Shown: positions 8,322-17,829, counted from the first letter of the stretch. The stretch: 64,000 bases of DNA from Pseudomonas hamedanensis (GCF_014268595.2 NZ_CP077091.1:4198001-4262000), one strand, 5' to 3'. The notes: a model not told the origin generated them from the sequence alone. A program made the numbers and translations.

Positions 8322-9992
8322 GTGAAACAGAACTCCCTGAAAGGTTGGTTCAAGAGCGGCGCCCCGGGCGTCTGGATCAGCGGTGGCGCGGTGTCCATCG
8401 CGGTCATCATGACCATTGGCCTGTTGGCGGTGATTGCCGTGCGCGGTCTCGGTCACTTCTGGCCGGCGGACCTGATCCATGCGCATTACGACGTGCCGGG
8501 CCAGGCCAATCACCTGGTCGTCGGCGAAGTGGTGCAGAAAGAACAAGTGCCCCGCGCGCGTTTGAAGAGTGCCGGCCTGCCGGTGCCTGACGAAGGCCCG
8601 GAATTCATGACACGCGAGCTGATCAAGGTCGGCAACCGTGATCTGAACGGCAACGACTTCACCTGGATCGTCGGCGAGTGGCTGACCAACCAGACCACGC
8701 CGCCCGAGTTGATGGCGATCGAGCGTCGCGAATGGGGCAACTTCTACGGCTACCTGGTCAACGTCAAACAGGACGGCAAGGTTATCGCTGAAGGCGAAGC
8801 CGCGTGGCCTGAGCTGCAAGCGCGGATCAATCGTGTGAACGATCTCGCCGCTCAGCTCAAGACGCTGGAAAAAGTCGACATTGGCGCGATCAACGCCGGT
8901 CTCGAACGCATCCGCCTGCACGGCCGCAAACTGGAACTGGAAGGCAAACTCGACGCCACCGCACAAGCGGACATGGAATCCGAGCGCGCCGAGCTCAATG
9001 CCCGCTATCAAGACATCGAAGCGCGCCTGGCCGACCTGCATGCCCAGTTCAACCGCGATGCCCTGACGGCTCGCGATGCCAACGGCAAAGAGATCGAAAT
9101 CGGCCTGGGCAAAGTGGTTCACGCCTATCAGCCGAACGCCATGGGCACCCTGACCAAAATCGGTTTCTACTTCAGCAAGATCTGGGAGTTCCTGTCGGAC
9201 GACCCGCGTGAAGCGAACACCGAAGGCGGGATCTTCCCGGCGATTTTCGGCACCGTGATGATGACGCTGATCATGGCGATGATCGTGACCCCGTTCGGCG
9301 TACTGGCGGCGGTGTACCTGCGTGAATACGCCAAACAGAACACCCTGACCCGCATCATCCGCATCGCCGTGAACAACCTTGCCGGCGTACCGGCGATCGT
9401 TTACGGCGTGTTCGGCCTGGGCTTCTTCGTTTACGTGCTGGGTGGCTCGGTTGACCGTTTGTTCTTCCCTGAAGCATTGCCGGCGCCGACATTCGGTACG
9501 CCCGGCCTGCTCTGGGCGTCGCTGACCCTGGCGCTGCTGGCGGTGCCGGTGGTGATCGTCGCGACCGAAGAAGGTCTGGCGCGGATTCCGCGTACCGTGC
9601 GTGAAGGCTCGCTGGCACTGGGCGCGACCAAGGCGGAAACGCTCTGGAAGATCGTCATTCCGATGGCCAGCCCGGCGATGATGACCGGCATGATCCTCGC
9701 CGTCGCCCGTGCCGCCGGTGAAGTGGCGCCGCTGATGCTGGTGGGTGTGGTGAAACTGGCGCCGTCGCTGCCGGTGGACGGCAACTACCCGTACCTGCAC
9801 CTGGACCAGAAAATCATGCACCTGGGCTTCCACATCTATGACGTCGGCTTCCAGAGCCCCAACGTCGAAGCGGCCCGCCCGCTGGTGTACGCCACGGCGC
9901 TGCTGCTGGTGCTGGTGATCGCGACGTTGAACCTGTCGGCGGTGTATATCCGTAACCACCTGCGCGAAAAATACAAAGCACTGGATAGCTGA
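8322..9992 (+). CDS. pstA: PstA, phosphate ABC transporter permease with periplasmic insertion
   Basis: 556 residues starting at GTG 8322 with AAAGG about 10 bases upstream and a 16-base gap after pstC. A first membrane helix (about residues 22-44) is followed by a periplasmic insertion of roughly 250 residues with a likely coiled coil (RINRVNDLAAQLKTLEKVD). The permease core of about 260 residues follows, with the EAA loop IPRTVREGSLALGATKAETLWKIV. Usual PstA length is about 290, so like PstC it carries an extra extracytoplasmic part. It pairs with PstC and PstB. Confidence 0.93.
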   Translation: MKQNSLKGWFKSGAPGVWISGGAVSIAVIMTIGLLAVIAVRGLGHFWPADLIHAHYDVPGQANHLVVGEVVQKEQVPRARLKSAGLPVPDEGPEFMTRELIKVGNRDLNGNDFTWIVGEWLTNQTTPPELMAIERREWGNFYGYLVNVKQDGKVIAEGEAAWPELQARINRVNDLAAQLKTLEKVDIGAINAGLERIRLHGRKLELEGKLDATAQADMESERAELNARYQDIEARLADLHAQFNRDALTARDANGKEIEIGLGKVVHAYQPNAMGTLTKIGFYFSKIWEFLSDDPREANTEGGIFPAIFGTVMMTLIMAMIVTPFGVLAAVYLREYAKQNTLTRIIRIAVNNLAGVPAIVYGVFGLGFFVYVLGGSVDRLFFPEALPAPTFGTPGLLWASLTLALLAVPVVIVATEEGLARIPRTVREGSLALGATKAETLWKIVIPMASPAMMTGMILAVARAAGEVAPLMLVGVVKLAPSLPVDGNYPYLHLDQKIMHLGFHIYDVGFQSPNVEAARPLVYATALLLVLVIATLNLSAVYIRNHLREKYKALDS

Positions 9993-10007
9993 GGATGACG
10001 CAAACCC

Positions 10008-10079
10008 TGTGGGAGCGAGCTTGCTCGCGAAGCTTTTGGCGGCCGCACCGGCCCCTTCGCGAGCAAGCTCGCTCCCACA
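10008..10079. repeat. REP-type palindrome (GTGGGAGCGAGCTTG class)
   Basis: TGTGGGAGCGAGCTTGCTCG and its inverse CGAGCAAGCTCGCTCCCACA face each other across about 32 bases between pstA and pstB. Confidence 0.85.
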
Positions 10080-10160
10080 TTGAACTGCGTCCGTCGCAAC
10101 ATTGATGGAAGCTGCAAAAGCAGTGTTCCGAACCGAATTTGTCAGCACAGGGAGCCTCCC

Positions 10161-10994
10161 ATGCAGCACGAAACACACAGCCACGGCATCAACATGTCTG
10201 CCCTGGGCCGCGACAAGCAGAGCCTGAACCTGGCGCAGGAAACCGTTGCCATCGAAGTGCCGGGCCTGAGCCTGTACTACGGCGACAAACAAGCACTGTT
10301 CGACGTCAGCATGAACATCCCGAAACAGCGCGTGACCGCCTTCATCGGCCCGTCCGGCTGCGGCAAGTCCACGCTGCTGCGTACCTTCAACCGCATGAAC
10401 GATCTGGTTGATGGCTGCCGCGTCGAAGGCGCGATCAACCTGTACGGCAACAACATCTATCGCAAGGGCGAGGACGTTGCCGAGCTGCGCCGTCGCGTCG
10501 GCATGGTGTTCCAGAAGCCTAACCCGTTCCCGAAAACCATCTATGAAAACGTGGTGTATGGCCTGCGCATCCAGGGCATCAACAAAAAGCGCGTTCTCGA
10601 CGAAGCCGTCGAGTGGGCACTGAAAGGCGCGGCGCTGTGGGATGAGGTCAAGGATCGTCTGCATGAGTCGGCGCTCGGCCTGTCCGGTGGTCAGCAACAA
10701 CGTCTGGTCATCGCCCGCACTATCGCCGTTGAGCCGGAGGTCTTGCTGCTCGACGAACCGTGCTCGGCCCTCGACCCGATCTCGACACTGAAAGTCGAAG
10801 AGCTGATCTACGAGCTGAAATCCAAGTTCACCATCGTCATCGTGACCCACAACATGCAGCAGGCGGCGCGGGTGTCCGACTACACCGCGTTCATGTACAT
10901 GGGCAAACTGGTGGAATTCGGCGATACCGATACCCTGTTCACCAATCCGGCGAAGAAGCAGACCGAAGACTACATCACCGGTCGCTACGGCTAA
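10161..10994 (+). CDS. pstB: PstB, phosphate ABC transporter ATPase
   Basis: 277 residues from ATG 10161 (GGGAG ribosome site; the frame is open further upstream but through the palindrome). It shows Walker [11 protein letters not shown]-loop [13 protein letters not shown] signature LSGGQQQR, Walker [14 protein letters not shown] and the switch His in IVTHNMQQA. This is the cytoplasmic ATPase that powers phosphate import through PstCA and also takes part in PhoR signalling together with PhoU. The length and motifs are standard for PstB. Confidence 0.96.
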   Translation: MQHETHSHGINMSALGRDKQSLNLAQETVAIEVPGLSLYYGDKQALFDVSMNIPKQRVTAFIGPSGCGKSTLLRTFNRMNDLVDGCRVEGAINLYGNNIYRKGEDVAELRRRVGMVFQKPNPFPKTIYENVVYGLRIQGINKKRVLDEAVEWALKGAALWDEVKDRLHESALGLSGGQQQRLVIARTIAVEPEVLLLDEPCSALDPISTLKVEELIYELKSKFTIVIVTHNMQQAARVSDYTAFMYMGKLVEFGDTDTLFTNPAKKQTEDYITGRYG

Positions 10995-11000
10995 CCGTAG

Positions 11001-11098
11001 AGCCGCAAGCCTGGAGCTGCGAGCGGCAAGTTTGAAACGGTGTGATTGACAGGACTAACACATAACTGCTTGAAGCTTGCGGCTTGAAGCTTGCAACT
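11001..11098. repeat. Inverted repeat, AGCTGCAAGC class
   Basis: AGCCGCAAGC and GAGCTGCGAGCGGCAAG in the left half are mirrored by CTTGAAGCTTGCGGCTTGAAG in the right half, in the pstB-phoU gap. This is a third palindrome class in the same cluster. Confidence 0.6.
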
Positions 11099-11114
11099 TT
11101 CGCGGAGCGAACGA

Positions 11115-11876
11115 ATGATTTCCAAAGAAGGCCTTACTCATCATATTTCCGCGCAGTTCAACGCCGAACTGGAAGAAGTGCGCAGCCACCTGCTGGCCAT
11201 GGGCGGGCTGGTCGAGAAGCAGGTCAACGACGCGGTCACGGCGCTGATCGAGGCCGATTCCGGTCTGGCTCAGCAGGTCCGCGAGATCGACGACCAGATC
11301 AACCAGATGGAACGCAACATCGACGAAGAATGCCTGCGCATCCTCGCTCGTCGCCAGCCAGCGGCATCTGACCTGCGCTTGATCATCAGCATTTCCAAGT
11401 CGGTGATCGACCTGGAACGCATCGGCGACGAAGCCACCAAGATCGCCCGCCGCGCCATCCAGTTGTGCGAAGAAGGCGAAGCGCCGCGCGGTTATGTCGA
11501 GGTTCGCCACATTGGCGACCAGGTGCGTAACATGGTTCGCGATGCGCTCGATGCATTTGCCCGTTTCGACGCCGATCTGGCGTTGTCGGTCGCGCAGTAC
11601 GACAAGATCATCGACCGCGAATACAAGACCGCGCTGCGTGAGCTGGCGACTTACATGATGGAAGACCCGCGCTCTATCTCGCGGGTTCTGAGCATCATCT
11701 GGGTCCTGCGTTCGCTGGAGCGCATCGGCGATCACGCACGCAACATCTCCGAACTGGTGATTTACCTGGTACGCGGCACCGACGTGCGGCACATGGGCCT
11801 CAAGCGCATGAAGGAAGAAGTTGAAGGCACAAGCGGTGAAACCGCTAATGTTCCGGGCGAAGCTGACGATAAGTAA
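11115..11876 (+). CDS. phoU: PhoU, phosphate signalling regulator
   Basis: 253 residues from ATG 11115 (GGAG seven bases before). Two PhoU three-helix repeats are visible, each with the metal-cluster pattern E/D-x-x-x-D: RQPAASDLRLIISISKSVIDLERIGDEATKIA in the first half and SIWVLRSLERIGDHARNI-like residues in the second. PhoU links the Pst transporter to PhoR and holds the Pho regulon off when phosphate is plentiful. A strong terminator follows 16 bases after the stop. Confidence 0.95.
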   Translation: MISKEGLTHHISAQFNAELEEVRSHLLAMGGLVEKQVNDAVTALIEADSGLAQQVREIDDQINQMERNIDEECLRILARRQPAASDLRLIISISKSVIDLERIGDEATKIARRAIQLCEEGEAPRGYVEVRHIGDQVRNMVRDALDAFARFDADLALSVAQYDKIIDREYKTALRELATYMMEDPRSISRVLSIIWVLRSLERIGDHARNISELVIYLVRGTDVRHMGLKRMKEEVEGTSGETANVPGEADDK

Positions 11877-11891
11877 GATTGCCTGAGAAAA

Positions 11892-11919
11892 GCGCCCGGC
11901 CCTTTGGCCGGGCGTTTTT
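11892..11919 (+). terminator. Rho-independent terminator after phoU
   Basis: The stem GCGCCCGGCC / GGCCGGGCG with a TTT loop is followed by a run of five T at 11915-11919. It closes the pst-phoU transcript. Confidence 0.9.
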
Positions 11920-12043
11920 GTTTACGGCTTTTGTATTGAAAAGCAGCACCCGCGAACGAAAAGTCCCGGCGTGACTGAAAAGTTTTGGCAAAGTGCCATC
12001 ATTCAAGCGTTATGCTTGCCGGGATTTTTTTTAGGGGTGTTGG

Positions 12044-12988
12044 ATGAGCAAGATCAGTGTGTTGGTCGTGGACGATGCTTCGTTCATTCGTGACCTGGTG
12101 AAAAAGTGCCTGCGTAATTACTTCCCGGGGATCCGCACCGAGGACGCCATCAACGGCAAAAAGGCCCAGGCCATGCTGGCCAAAGAGGCCTTCGACCTGG
12201 TGCTGTGCGACTGGGAAATGCCGGAAATGTCTGGCCTCGAACTGCTGACCTGGTGCCGCGAGCAGGACAACCTCAAGACCATGCCGTTCATCATGGTCAC
12301 CAGTCGTGGCGACAAGGAAAACGTCGTGCAGGCGATCCAGGCCGGCGTTTCCGGCTACGTCAGCAAGCCGTTCACCAATGAGCAGTTGCTGACCAAGGTC
12401 AAGCAGGCGCTGAACAAGGTCGGCAAGCTCGACACCTTGATGAACAGCGCACCGACCAAAATGAATTCGGCGTTCGGCAATGATTCCCTGAGCGCACTGA
12501 CTGGCGGCAAGCCTGCCGTGGTCGGCGCAGCGGCTGCCAATCCGTTCGCCAAGCCCGCTACGGCGGCGCCAGCCCCTGCCGCAGCGCCATCGCGCGGTCT
12601 GCTCAACAGCCCGCCGGTGCAGGCGCCTGGCACGTCGAAAGCGCCAGTCGGTGGTCGTGGTCAGGGCCAGTTGCGCCTGCCGAGCGGTACTCAGCAATGC
12701 GTGATCAAGGCCTTGAGCATCAAGGAAGCGCTGCTGGTGGTGAAACGCACCGAGACCCTGCCGCAGATCCTCGACAGCGCTGTGCTCGATCTGGAGCAGG
12801 GCGACAATGCCGAGATCGCCCGCCTCAATGGTTACCTGCATGCCATCGTCGCCCACGAGCAAAAAGCCGACAGCGACTGGCTGCAACTGACCTTCCGTTT
12901 TGTCGACCAGGACGCGCAGAAGCTCGACTACATCTCGCGCCTGATCGCCCGTGGCACGGCTCAGAAGCACTTCGTGCCGGGCGCCTGA
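12044..12988 (+). CDS. Orphan response regulator: CheY-like receiver with C-terminal PilZ-like domain
   Basis: 314 residues. Residues about 4-125 are a receiver domain with acidic pocket VVDD, phospho-acceptor Asp in LVLCDWEMPEMSG, a Thr/Ser in IMVTSRGD and Lys in YVSKPF. An Ala/Pro-rich linker (about 150-200) leads to a C-terminal domain of about 105 residues that looks like a divergent PilZ domain, although the canonical RxxxR and D/NxSxxG c-di-GMP residues are not evident. No sensor kinase is adjacent. It lies between phoU and an M23 peptidase, as in other pseudomonads. Its output is unknown. Confidence 0.8.
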   Translation: MSKISVLVVDDASFIRDLVKKCLRNYFPGIRTEDAINGKKAQAMLAKEAFDLVLCDWEMPEMSGLELLTWCREQDNLKTMPFIMVTSRGDKENVVQAIQAGVSGYVSKPFTNEQLLTKVKQALNKVGKLDTLMNSAPTKMNSAFGNDSLSALTGGKPAVVGAAAANPFAKPATAAPAPAAAPSRGLLNSPPVQAPGTSKAPVGGRGQGQLRLPSGTQQCVIKALSIKEALLVVKRTETLPQILDSAVLDLEQGDNAEIARLNGYLHAIVAHEQKADSDWLQLTFRFVDQDAQKLDYISRLIARGTAQKHFVPGA

Positions 12989-13009
12989 CCTTCGTCGCCT
13001 GACACACCG

Positions 13010-13078
13010 TTTTCGCGAGCAGCCTCGCTCCCACCCTGGAATGCATTTCACATGTGGGAGCGAGCCTGCTCGCGAAGG
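13010..13078. repeat. REP-type palindrome, inside-out orientation
   Basis: TTTTCGCGAGCAGCCTCGCT on the left faces GGGAGCGAGCCTGCTCGCGAA on the right, so the two REP arms are in the opposite order to those around pstS and pstB. Confidence 0.75.
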
Positions 13079-13197
13079 GGTCGTCAAAGAACACCGCGCA
13101 TCTCCTGCGCTGGCCAATTTGAAACATCTGTCGACTAGCCTGGTCTGTCTCAGCTGCTAGGCTGATTCCCAGGCCTCCCTTCGACAGACTTTTGCCC

Positions 13198-14094
13198 ATG
13201 CTCGCGCGCCTGCTGTTTTTCTGTGGTCTCTGCCTGGTCTCCCAACTGGCGGTGGCCATGACCATCTACAAATCCACCGATGCCAACGGCGTGGTCTCGT
13301 ACAGTGACCAGCCGAGCAAAGGCGCGAAAGTGTTCGTGTTCCAGGACCGCATGGTCGAACGCCTGGAGCGACAGGTGTATCTGGACATCAAGAAGCAAAA
13401 AGGCGTCGACGTGGTGTTTGCGCGCAACGATCTGTATGCGCCAGTCGAGGTTGCCCTGGCCTTTATCGGCATGAGCAACGTGCGTGGCGCACCGGCCAAA
13501 ACGATTCGCCGGGTGCTGCCGGCGCGCAGCAATACCCGTCTGGCGCTGCTGACGGCGATTAGCGGTGACAAGCCGCTGGTGTATTCGCCGCAGTTCCAAT
13601 ATTCGCTGGGTGACCCTTCAGGCACCGCGCAGAGCTATCGCTATCCGCTGCCCTGGCGTGGTGGACCGTTTCGCCTGAGCCAGGGCGCCAACGGCCAGTA
13701 CAGCCACTACGGGCCGAAGAACCGCTATGCCATGGACATCGCCATGCCGGTGGGCACGCCGATCATCGCCGCGCGGGCCGGGGTGGTGGTGAAGACCGAG
13801 AATTCACAGAGCGGGCGCGGCACCGATGCGTCCGGCAATTTCGTCCGGGTCCTGCACGATGACGGCACCATGGGCGTGTACCTGCATCTCAAACAGGGTT
13901 CGGTGAGCGTGCGCGAAGGTCAGCGCGTGAAGGTTGGCAGCCCGCTGGCGCTGTCGGGCAACACCGGCAACAGCAGCGGCCCGCACCTGCACTTTGTGGT
14001 GCAGCGCAATACCGGGGAAGGGCTGGTGTCGATTCCGTATCAGTTCAACCAGCCACTGGGGGCGTTGCCCAACTTTGCGTTGGGCAAACAGTGA
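13198..14094 (+). CDS. Exported M23 peptidase (LytM-like) with N-terminal DUF4124
   Basis: 298 residues from ATG 13198, with a signal peptide ending near SQLAVA. Residues about 22-55 match DUF4124 (IYKSTDANGVVSYSDQPSKGAK). The C-terminal half is an M23 metallopeptidase: the first Zn ligands lie in HYGPKNRYAMDIAMPVGTPI, followed by YLHLKQG and the SGPHLHFVV motif. All expected M23 ligands (H, D, HxH) seem present, so it is probably an active peptidoglycan endopeptidase rather than an EnvC-type activator. It is monocistronic between two palindromes. Confidence 0.88.
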   Translation: MLARLLFFCGLCLVSQLAVAMTIYKSTDANGVVSYSDQPSKGAKVFVFQDRMVERLERQVYLDIKKQKGVDVVFARNDLYAPVEVALAFIGMSNVRGAPAKTIRRVLPARSNTRLALLTAISGDKPLVYSPQFQYSLGDPSGTAQSYRYPLPWRGGPFRLSQGANGQYSHYGPKNRYAMDIAMPVGTPIIAARAGVVVKTENSQSGRGTDASGNFVRVLHDDGTMGVYLHLKQGSVSVREGQRVKVGSPLALSGNTGNSSGPHLHFVVQRNTGEGLVSIPYQFNQPLGALPNFALGKQ

Positions 14095-14110
14095 AAGTAA
14101 TGCGATCAAC

Positions 14111-14281
14111 TGTGGCGATTGGATGTATCTGTGGCGAGGGGATTTATCTGTGGCGAGGGGATTTATCCCCGTTGGACGGCGCAGCCGTCCCAAATCCTAC
14201 AACCGCACCTCACCTGACGAATCGCATTCACCGGCTTAGGGAGGGCTGCGCCCTCCATCGGGGATAAATCCCCTCGCCACA
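14111..14281. repeat. Palindromic repeat with 19-bp tandem units (GTGGCGAGGGGATTTATC)
   Basis: 19-bp units begin at 14111 (degenerate), 14130 and 14149, followed by GGGATTTATCCCC. The inverse arm GGGGATAAATCCCCTCGCCACA closes the element at about 14281. The layout is the same as at 1351-1498. It separates two convergent genes. Confidence 0.8.
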
Positions 14282-14302
14282 AAAGCTGCCCCGCAATCCT
14301 GA

Positions 14303-15643
14303 TCAATCCAGCATCAACACCTTGGCCAGCACAATCTTCGGCCCTTTCATCTTTTTGATGATGATGCGCAGGCCTTCGACTTCAAGCACTTCTTCCTCTT
14401 CCGGCACCCGTTTCAGGGTTTCGTAGACCAGCCCGGCGAGGGTCTCGGCTTCGATGTGATCGAGGTCAATGCCGAGCAGGCGCTCGACCTTGAACAGCGG
14501 CGTATCACCGCGCACCAGCAGTTTGCCCGGCTGATAGGCAAGGATGCCGCGTTCGGCCTTGCGGTGTTCGTCCTGGATGTCGCCGACCAGCACTTCCAGC
14601 ACGTCTTCCATGGTCAGGTAGCCGATGATGTTGCCGTCAGCCTCCTCGACCACGGCGAAGTGCGAGCCGCCCTTGCGGAACTGCTCCAGCAGTTGTGACA
14701 GCGGCATATGCCGCGATACGCGCTCCAGCGGGCGGGTCAGTTCGGCCAGGTTGAACGACTCGGGGATGTGATCCAGGGCGGCCAGTTCCAGCAACAGATC
14801 CTTGATGTGCAGCAGGCCGACGAACTCCTGACGCTCGCTGTCGTACACCGGATAACGGCTGAATTTGTGGCGACGGAACATCGCCAGGATTTCCTTCAGC
14901 GGCGCGTTGAATTCCAGGGTGATCAGGTCTTCCCGGGAGTTGGCCCAGTCGACCACTTCCAGCTCGCCCATTTCCACCGCCGAGGCCAATACGCGCATGC
15001 CCTGATCGCTCGGATCCTGGCCACGGCTGGAGTGCAAAATCAGTTTCAGTTCTTCGCGGCTGTAATGGTGCTCATGGTGCGGGCCGGGCTCGCCTTGGCC
15101 GGCGATGCGCAAGATGGCGTTGGCGCTGGCGTTGAGCAGATAGATCGCCGGGTACATCGCCCAGTAGAACAGGTACAGCGGCACCGCCGTCCACAGCGAC
15201 AGCAGCTCGGGTTTGCGGATCGCCCACGACTTCGGCGCCAGTTCACCCACCACGATGTGCAGATACGAAATGATAAAAAACGCGGTGAAGAACGACACGC
15301 CTTTGATGATCTCGGGCGAGTCGACGCCGATCGCGCTCAACAGCGGCTCGAGGATGTGCGCAAACGCCGGTTCGCCGACCCAGCCCAGGCCAAGGGAGGC
15401 GAGGGTGATGCCGAGCTGGCACGCCGACAGGTAGGCATCGAGCTGACTGTGCACGGTGCGCAGGATGTGCCCGCGCCAGCCGTGTTGTTCAGCGATGGCC
15501 TCGACCCGGGTCGAGCGCAGTTTGACCATGGCAAATTCTGCCGCAACGAAAAAGCCGTTGAGCAACACCAGGATCAGAGCAAAAAGAATCATGCCGAAAT
15601 CGGCGAAAAGCGTAGCGAGGGACAAGCCAGGGGAAGGGTCCAT
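14303..15643 (-). CDS. Hemolysin/CorC-family CNNM-CBS membrane protein
   Basis: 446 residues from the ATG at 15643 (MDPSPGLSLATLF); the frame is open further upstream but without a good start. Layout: DUF21/CNNM membrane domain with four hydrophobic segments (about residues 10-200, with FFVAAEFAMVKLRSTRVEAI), a CBS-domain pair (about 215-345, with FSRYPVYD and IIGYLTMEDVLEVLVGDI) and a C-terminal CorC_HlyC domain (LLVRGDTPLFKVERLLGIDL). Members are Mg2+/Co2+ transport-related proteins of the inner membrane. It lies next to phoR, as in P. aeruginosa. Confidence 0.88.
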   Translation of the reverse strand: MDPSPGLSLATLFADFGMILFALILVLLNGFFVAAEFAMVKLRSTRVEAIAEQHGWRGHILRTVHSQLDAYLSACQLGITLASLGLGWVGEPAFAHILEPLLSAIGVDSPEIIKGVSFFTAFFIISYLHIVVGELAPKSWAIRKPELLSLWTAVPLYLFYWAMYPAIYLLNASANAILRIAGQGEPGPHHEHHYSREELKLILHSSRGQDPSDQGMRVLASAVEMGELEVVDWANSREDLITLEFNAPLKEILAMFRRHKFSRYPVYDSERQEFVGLLHIKDLLLELAALDHIPESFNLAELTRPLERVSRHMPLSQLLEQFRKGGSHFAVVEEADGNIIGYLTMEDVLEVLVGDIQDEHRKAERGILAYQPGKLLVRGDTPLFKVERLLGIDLDHIEAETLAGLVYETLKRVPEEEEVLEVEGLRIIIKKMKGPKIVLAKVLMLD

Positions 15644-15766
15644 GATGGAGTTTTGCGGGTTCCGTGTGATTCGAAAGTAAGGGGAAAAAGCGCCTGAAAG
15701 GCAGGCACAAGTCAGCCAATGTAGCGGCTGACCGGGCAATTGCCTAGTGGCGTGTGCCGGGCGGCA

Positions 15767-17089
15767 TCACTCGGCGGCGCTGATAGCCCTTGCGCTGGCC
15801 ACCTGGGCCGGGGCGAAATGGCAGGTGAACGTGCTGCCGTGACCGGGCACGCTGCTGATCTCCATGCGTGCACGATGGCGCAGCAACACATGTTTGACGA
15901 TGGCCAGGCCCAGGCCGGTGCCGCCGGTGTTGGAGTTGCGGCTCGAGTCGACGCGGTAGAAGCGTTCGGTCAGGCGCGGCAGGTGCTTGCTGTCGATGCC
16001 AATCCCGGAGTCCTGCACGCTCAGGTGCGCGCCTTGCTCGTCGCCCCACCAGCGAATGCGGATGTTGCCCTCGGCCGGAGTGTACTTGACCGCGTTGAAC
16101 ACCAGGTTGGAAAACGCACTGCGCAACTCCGCTTCGCTGCCCTTGAGCAGCACGCCGGCACTGGCTTGCAGCGTGATGTGCTGGTTCTTCGCGCCGGACA
16201 ATTGCTGCGCGTCGCTGGTGATCGACTGCAATAGCGTGTCGATCTGCACGGGCTGGTTGTCCGACGGGTAATCGGTGGCCTCCAGTTTCGCCAGCAGCAA
16301 CAAGTCATTGAGCAGCGTCTGCATGCGCCCGCCCTGTCGCTGCATTTGTTGCAAGGCGCGGCTCCAGCGCGGATTCACTTCTTCGACATTGTCGAGCAGC
16401 GTTTCCAGATAGCCGCAGATCACCGTCAGCGGTGTGCGCAGTTCGTGAGAAACGTTGGCGATGAAGTCCTTGCGCATCTGTTCCAGCTGATGGATCCGCG
16501 TGACATCGCGCACCAGCATCAAGTGTTCATTGTTGCCGTAGCGGGTCAGGTACAGCTGGATGCGCACGCGATCATTGGTCGGCGAGGGGATTTCCAGCGG
16601 TTCGGCGAAGTTGTCCTGCTCGAAGTATTCCTTGAAGCGCGGATGGCGCACCAGGTTGGTCACCGGTTGGCCGCTGTCTTGTGGGGTCTTGAGGCCGAGC
16701 AGGGTTTCCGCGGCGCGGTTCCACCATTCCAGGTTGCCGTCGCTGTCGAGCATGATGACCGCGTCTTTCAGCGCGGCGGTGGACTCCTGCACTCGGTCGA
16801 TCACCGCTTGCAGACGCCCGCGTACGCGTTGGTCGCGGCGTTGCAGGTGATAAATACTGTCGAACACCTCGCCCCACAGGCCGTAACCATCGGGCGGCGC
16901 TTCGTCGGGTTGGTGCTGGCGCAGCCATTCATGCAGACGCAGCAATTGCTTGAGCGTCCAGGCCAGGTAAAGACCCAGACCTGCGGCGAGGCTCCAGCCG
17001 TAATAGCCGCTGATCAGGCCGACCACCAGGCAGGCGGTGACCAGCAACAGCATGTGGCGAATCAGAGTGCCATGCCAGTTTTGATTCAC
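15767..17089 (-). CDS. phoR: PhoR, phosphate-regulon sensor histidine kinase
   Basis: 440 residues starting at GTG 17089. Two N-terminal hydrophobic segments (about residues 10-45) without a large periplasmic domain are typical of PhoR. A PAS domain (about 105-205: DAVIMLDSDGNLEWWNRAAETLLG) leads to the dimerisation helix with phospho-acceptor His in FIANVSHELRTPL. The ATPase domain has N box NLVFNAVKYTP, G1 DSGIGI and G2 GGTGLGLAIV. It phosphorylates PhoB when phosphate is low and is held off by PstSCAB-PhoU. It lies 38 bases after phoB in the same transcript. Confidence 0.95.
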   Translation of the reverse strand: MNQNWHGTLIRHMLLLVTACLVVGLISGYYGWSLAAGLGLYLAWTLKQLLRLHEWLRQHQPDEAPPDGYGLWGEVFDSIYHLQRRDQRVRGRLQAVIDRVQESTAALKDAVIMLDSDGNLEWWNRAAETLLGLKTPQDSGQPVTNLVRHPRFKEYFEQDNFAEPLEIPSPTNDRVRIQLYLTRYGNNEHLMLVRDVTRIHQLEQMRKDFIANVSHELRTPLTVICGYLETLLDNVEEVNPRWSRALQQMQRQGGRMQTLLNDLLLLAKLEATDYPSDNQPVQIDTLLQSITSDAQQLSGAKNQHITLQASAGVLLKGSEAELRSAFSNLVFNAVKYTPAEGNIRIRWWGDEQGAHLSVQDSGIGIDSKHLPRLTERFYRVDSSRNSNTGGTGLGLAIVKHVLLRHRARMEISSVPGHGSTFTCHFAPAQVASARAISAAE

Positions 17090-17127
17090 GTTCGATACGG
17101 TCCTTGTCAGCGAGTCTGGCGGGCGGA

Positions 17128-17817
17128 TCAGGCCTTTGTAGAGAACCGATAACCGGTGCCGCGCACGGTTTGTACCAGATTTTCGTAGGCATCGCCGAGG
17201 GCCTTGCGCAGGCGGCGGATGTGCACGTCGACGGTGCGTTCTTCAACATAGACGTTGCCGCCCCAGACCTGATCGAGCAATTGGCCACGGGTGTAGGCGC
17301 GTTCCTGGTGGGTCATGAAGAATTGCAGCAGACGGTATTCGGTCGGGCCCATCTCGGCGGGTTTGCCGTCGATGGTCACGCGGTGGCTGATCGGGTCGAG
17401 CAACAGGCCGCCGACTTCGATCGGCGCTTCACCATCGGTCGGGCCGGCGCGGCGCAGCACGGCTTTGAGGCGGGCGACCAGCTCGCGCGGGGAAAACGGT
17501 TTGGTGATGTAATCGTCGGCGCCGACTTCCAGGCCCTGAATCTTGTTGTCCTCTTCGCCCTTGGCGGTGAGCATGATGATCGGGATGTCGCCGGTCAGCT
17601 CATCACGCTTGAGGCGCCGGGCCAGCTCGATGCCCGAAGTGCCGGGCAGCATCCAGTCGAGCAGGATCAGGTCCGGCTTGCGATCAACGATGATGGCGTG
17701 GGCCTGCTGCGAGTTCTCTGCCTCGAGGCAGTCATAGCCGGCCATCTCCAATGCAACGGCGATCATTTCGCGAATGGGCGCTTCGTCGTCGACGATCAGA
17801 ATGCTCCTGCCAACCAT
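17128..17817 (-). CDS. phoB: PhoB, phosphate-regulon response regulator
   Basis: 229 residues with a receiver domain (VDDEAPI acidic pocket, phospho-acceptor Asp in [13 protein letters not shown], Lys in [11 protein letters not shown]) and an OmpR-type winged-helix DNA-binding domain ending VRGTGYRFS. It binds Pho boxes, several of which are in this window. The ATG at 17817 has AAGG close upstream, and a Pho box on the same strand lies 54 bases before it, consistent with autoregulation. Confidence 0.96.
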   Translation of the reverse strand: MVGRSILIVDDEAPIREMIAVALEMAGYDCLEAENSQQAHAIIVDRKPDLILLDWMLPGTSGIELARRLKRDELTGDIPIIMLTAKGEEDNKIQGLEVGADDYITKPFSPRELVARLKAVLRRAGPTDGEAPIEVGGLLLDPISHRVTIDGKPAEMGPTEYRLLQFFMTHQERAYTRGQLLDQVWGGNVYVEERTVDVHIRRLRKALGDAYENLVQTVRGTGYRFSTKA

Positions 17818-17829
17818 GCCTTAATCCTC

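Noticed and set aside
8244..10850. 868-codon open frame on the minus strand opposite pstA and pstB
   Set aside because: It mirrors highly conserved plus-strand genes, has the His/Gln/Arg-rich composition typical of antisense frames in GC-rich DNA, and shows no domain.
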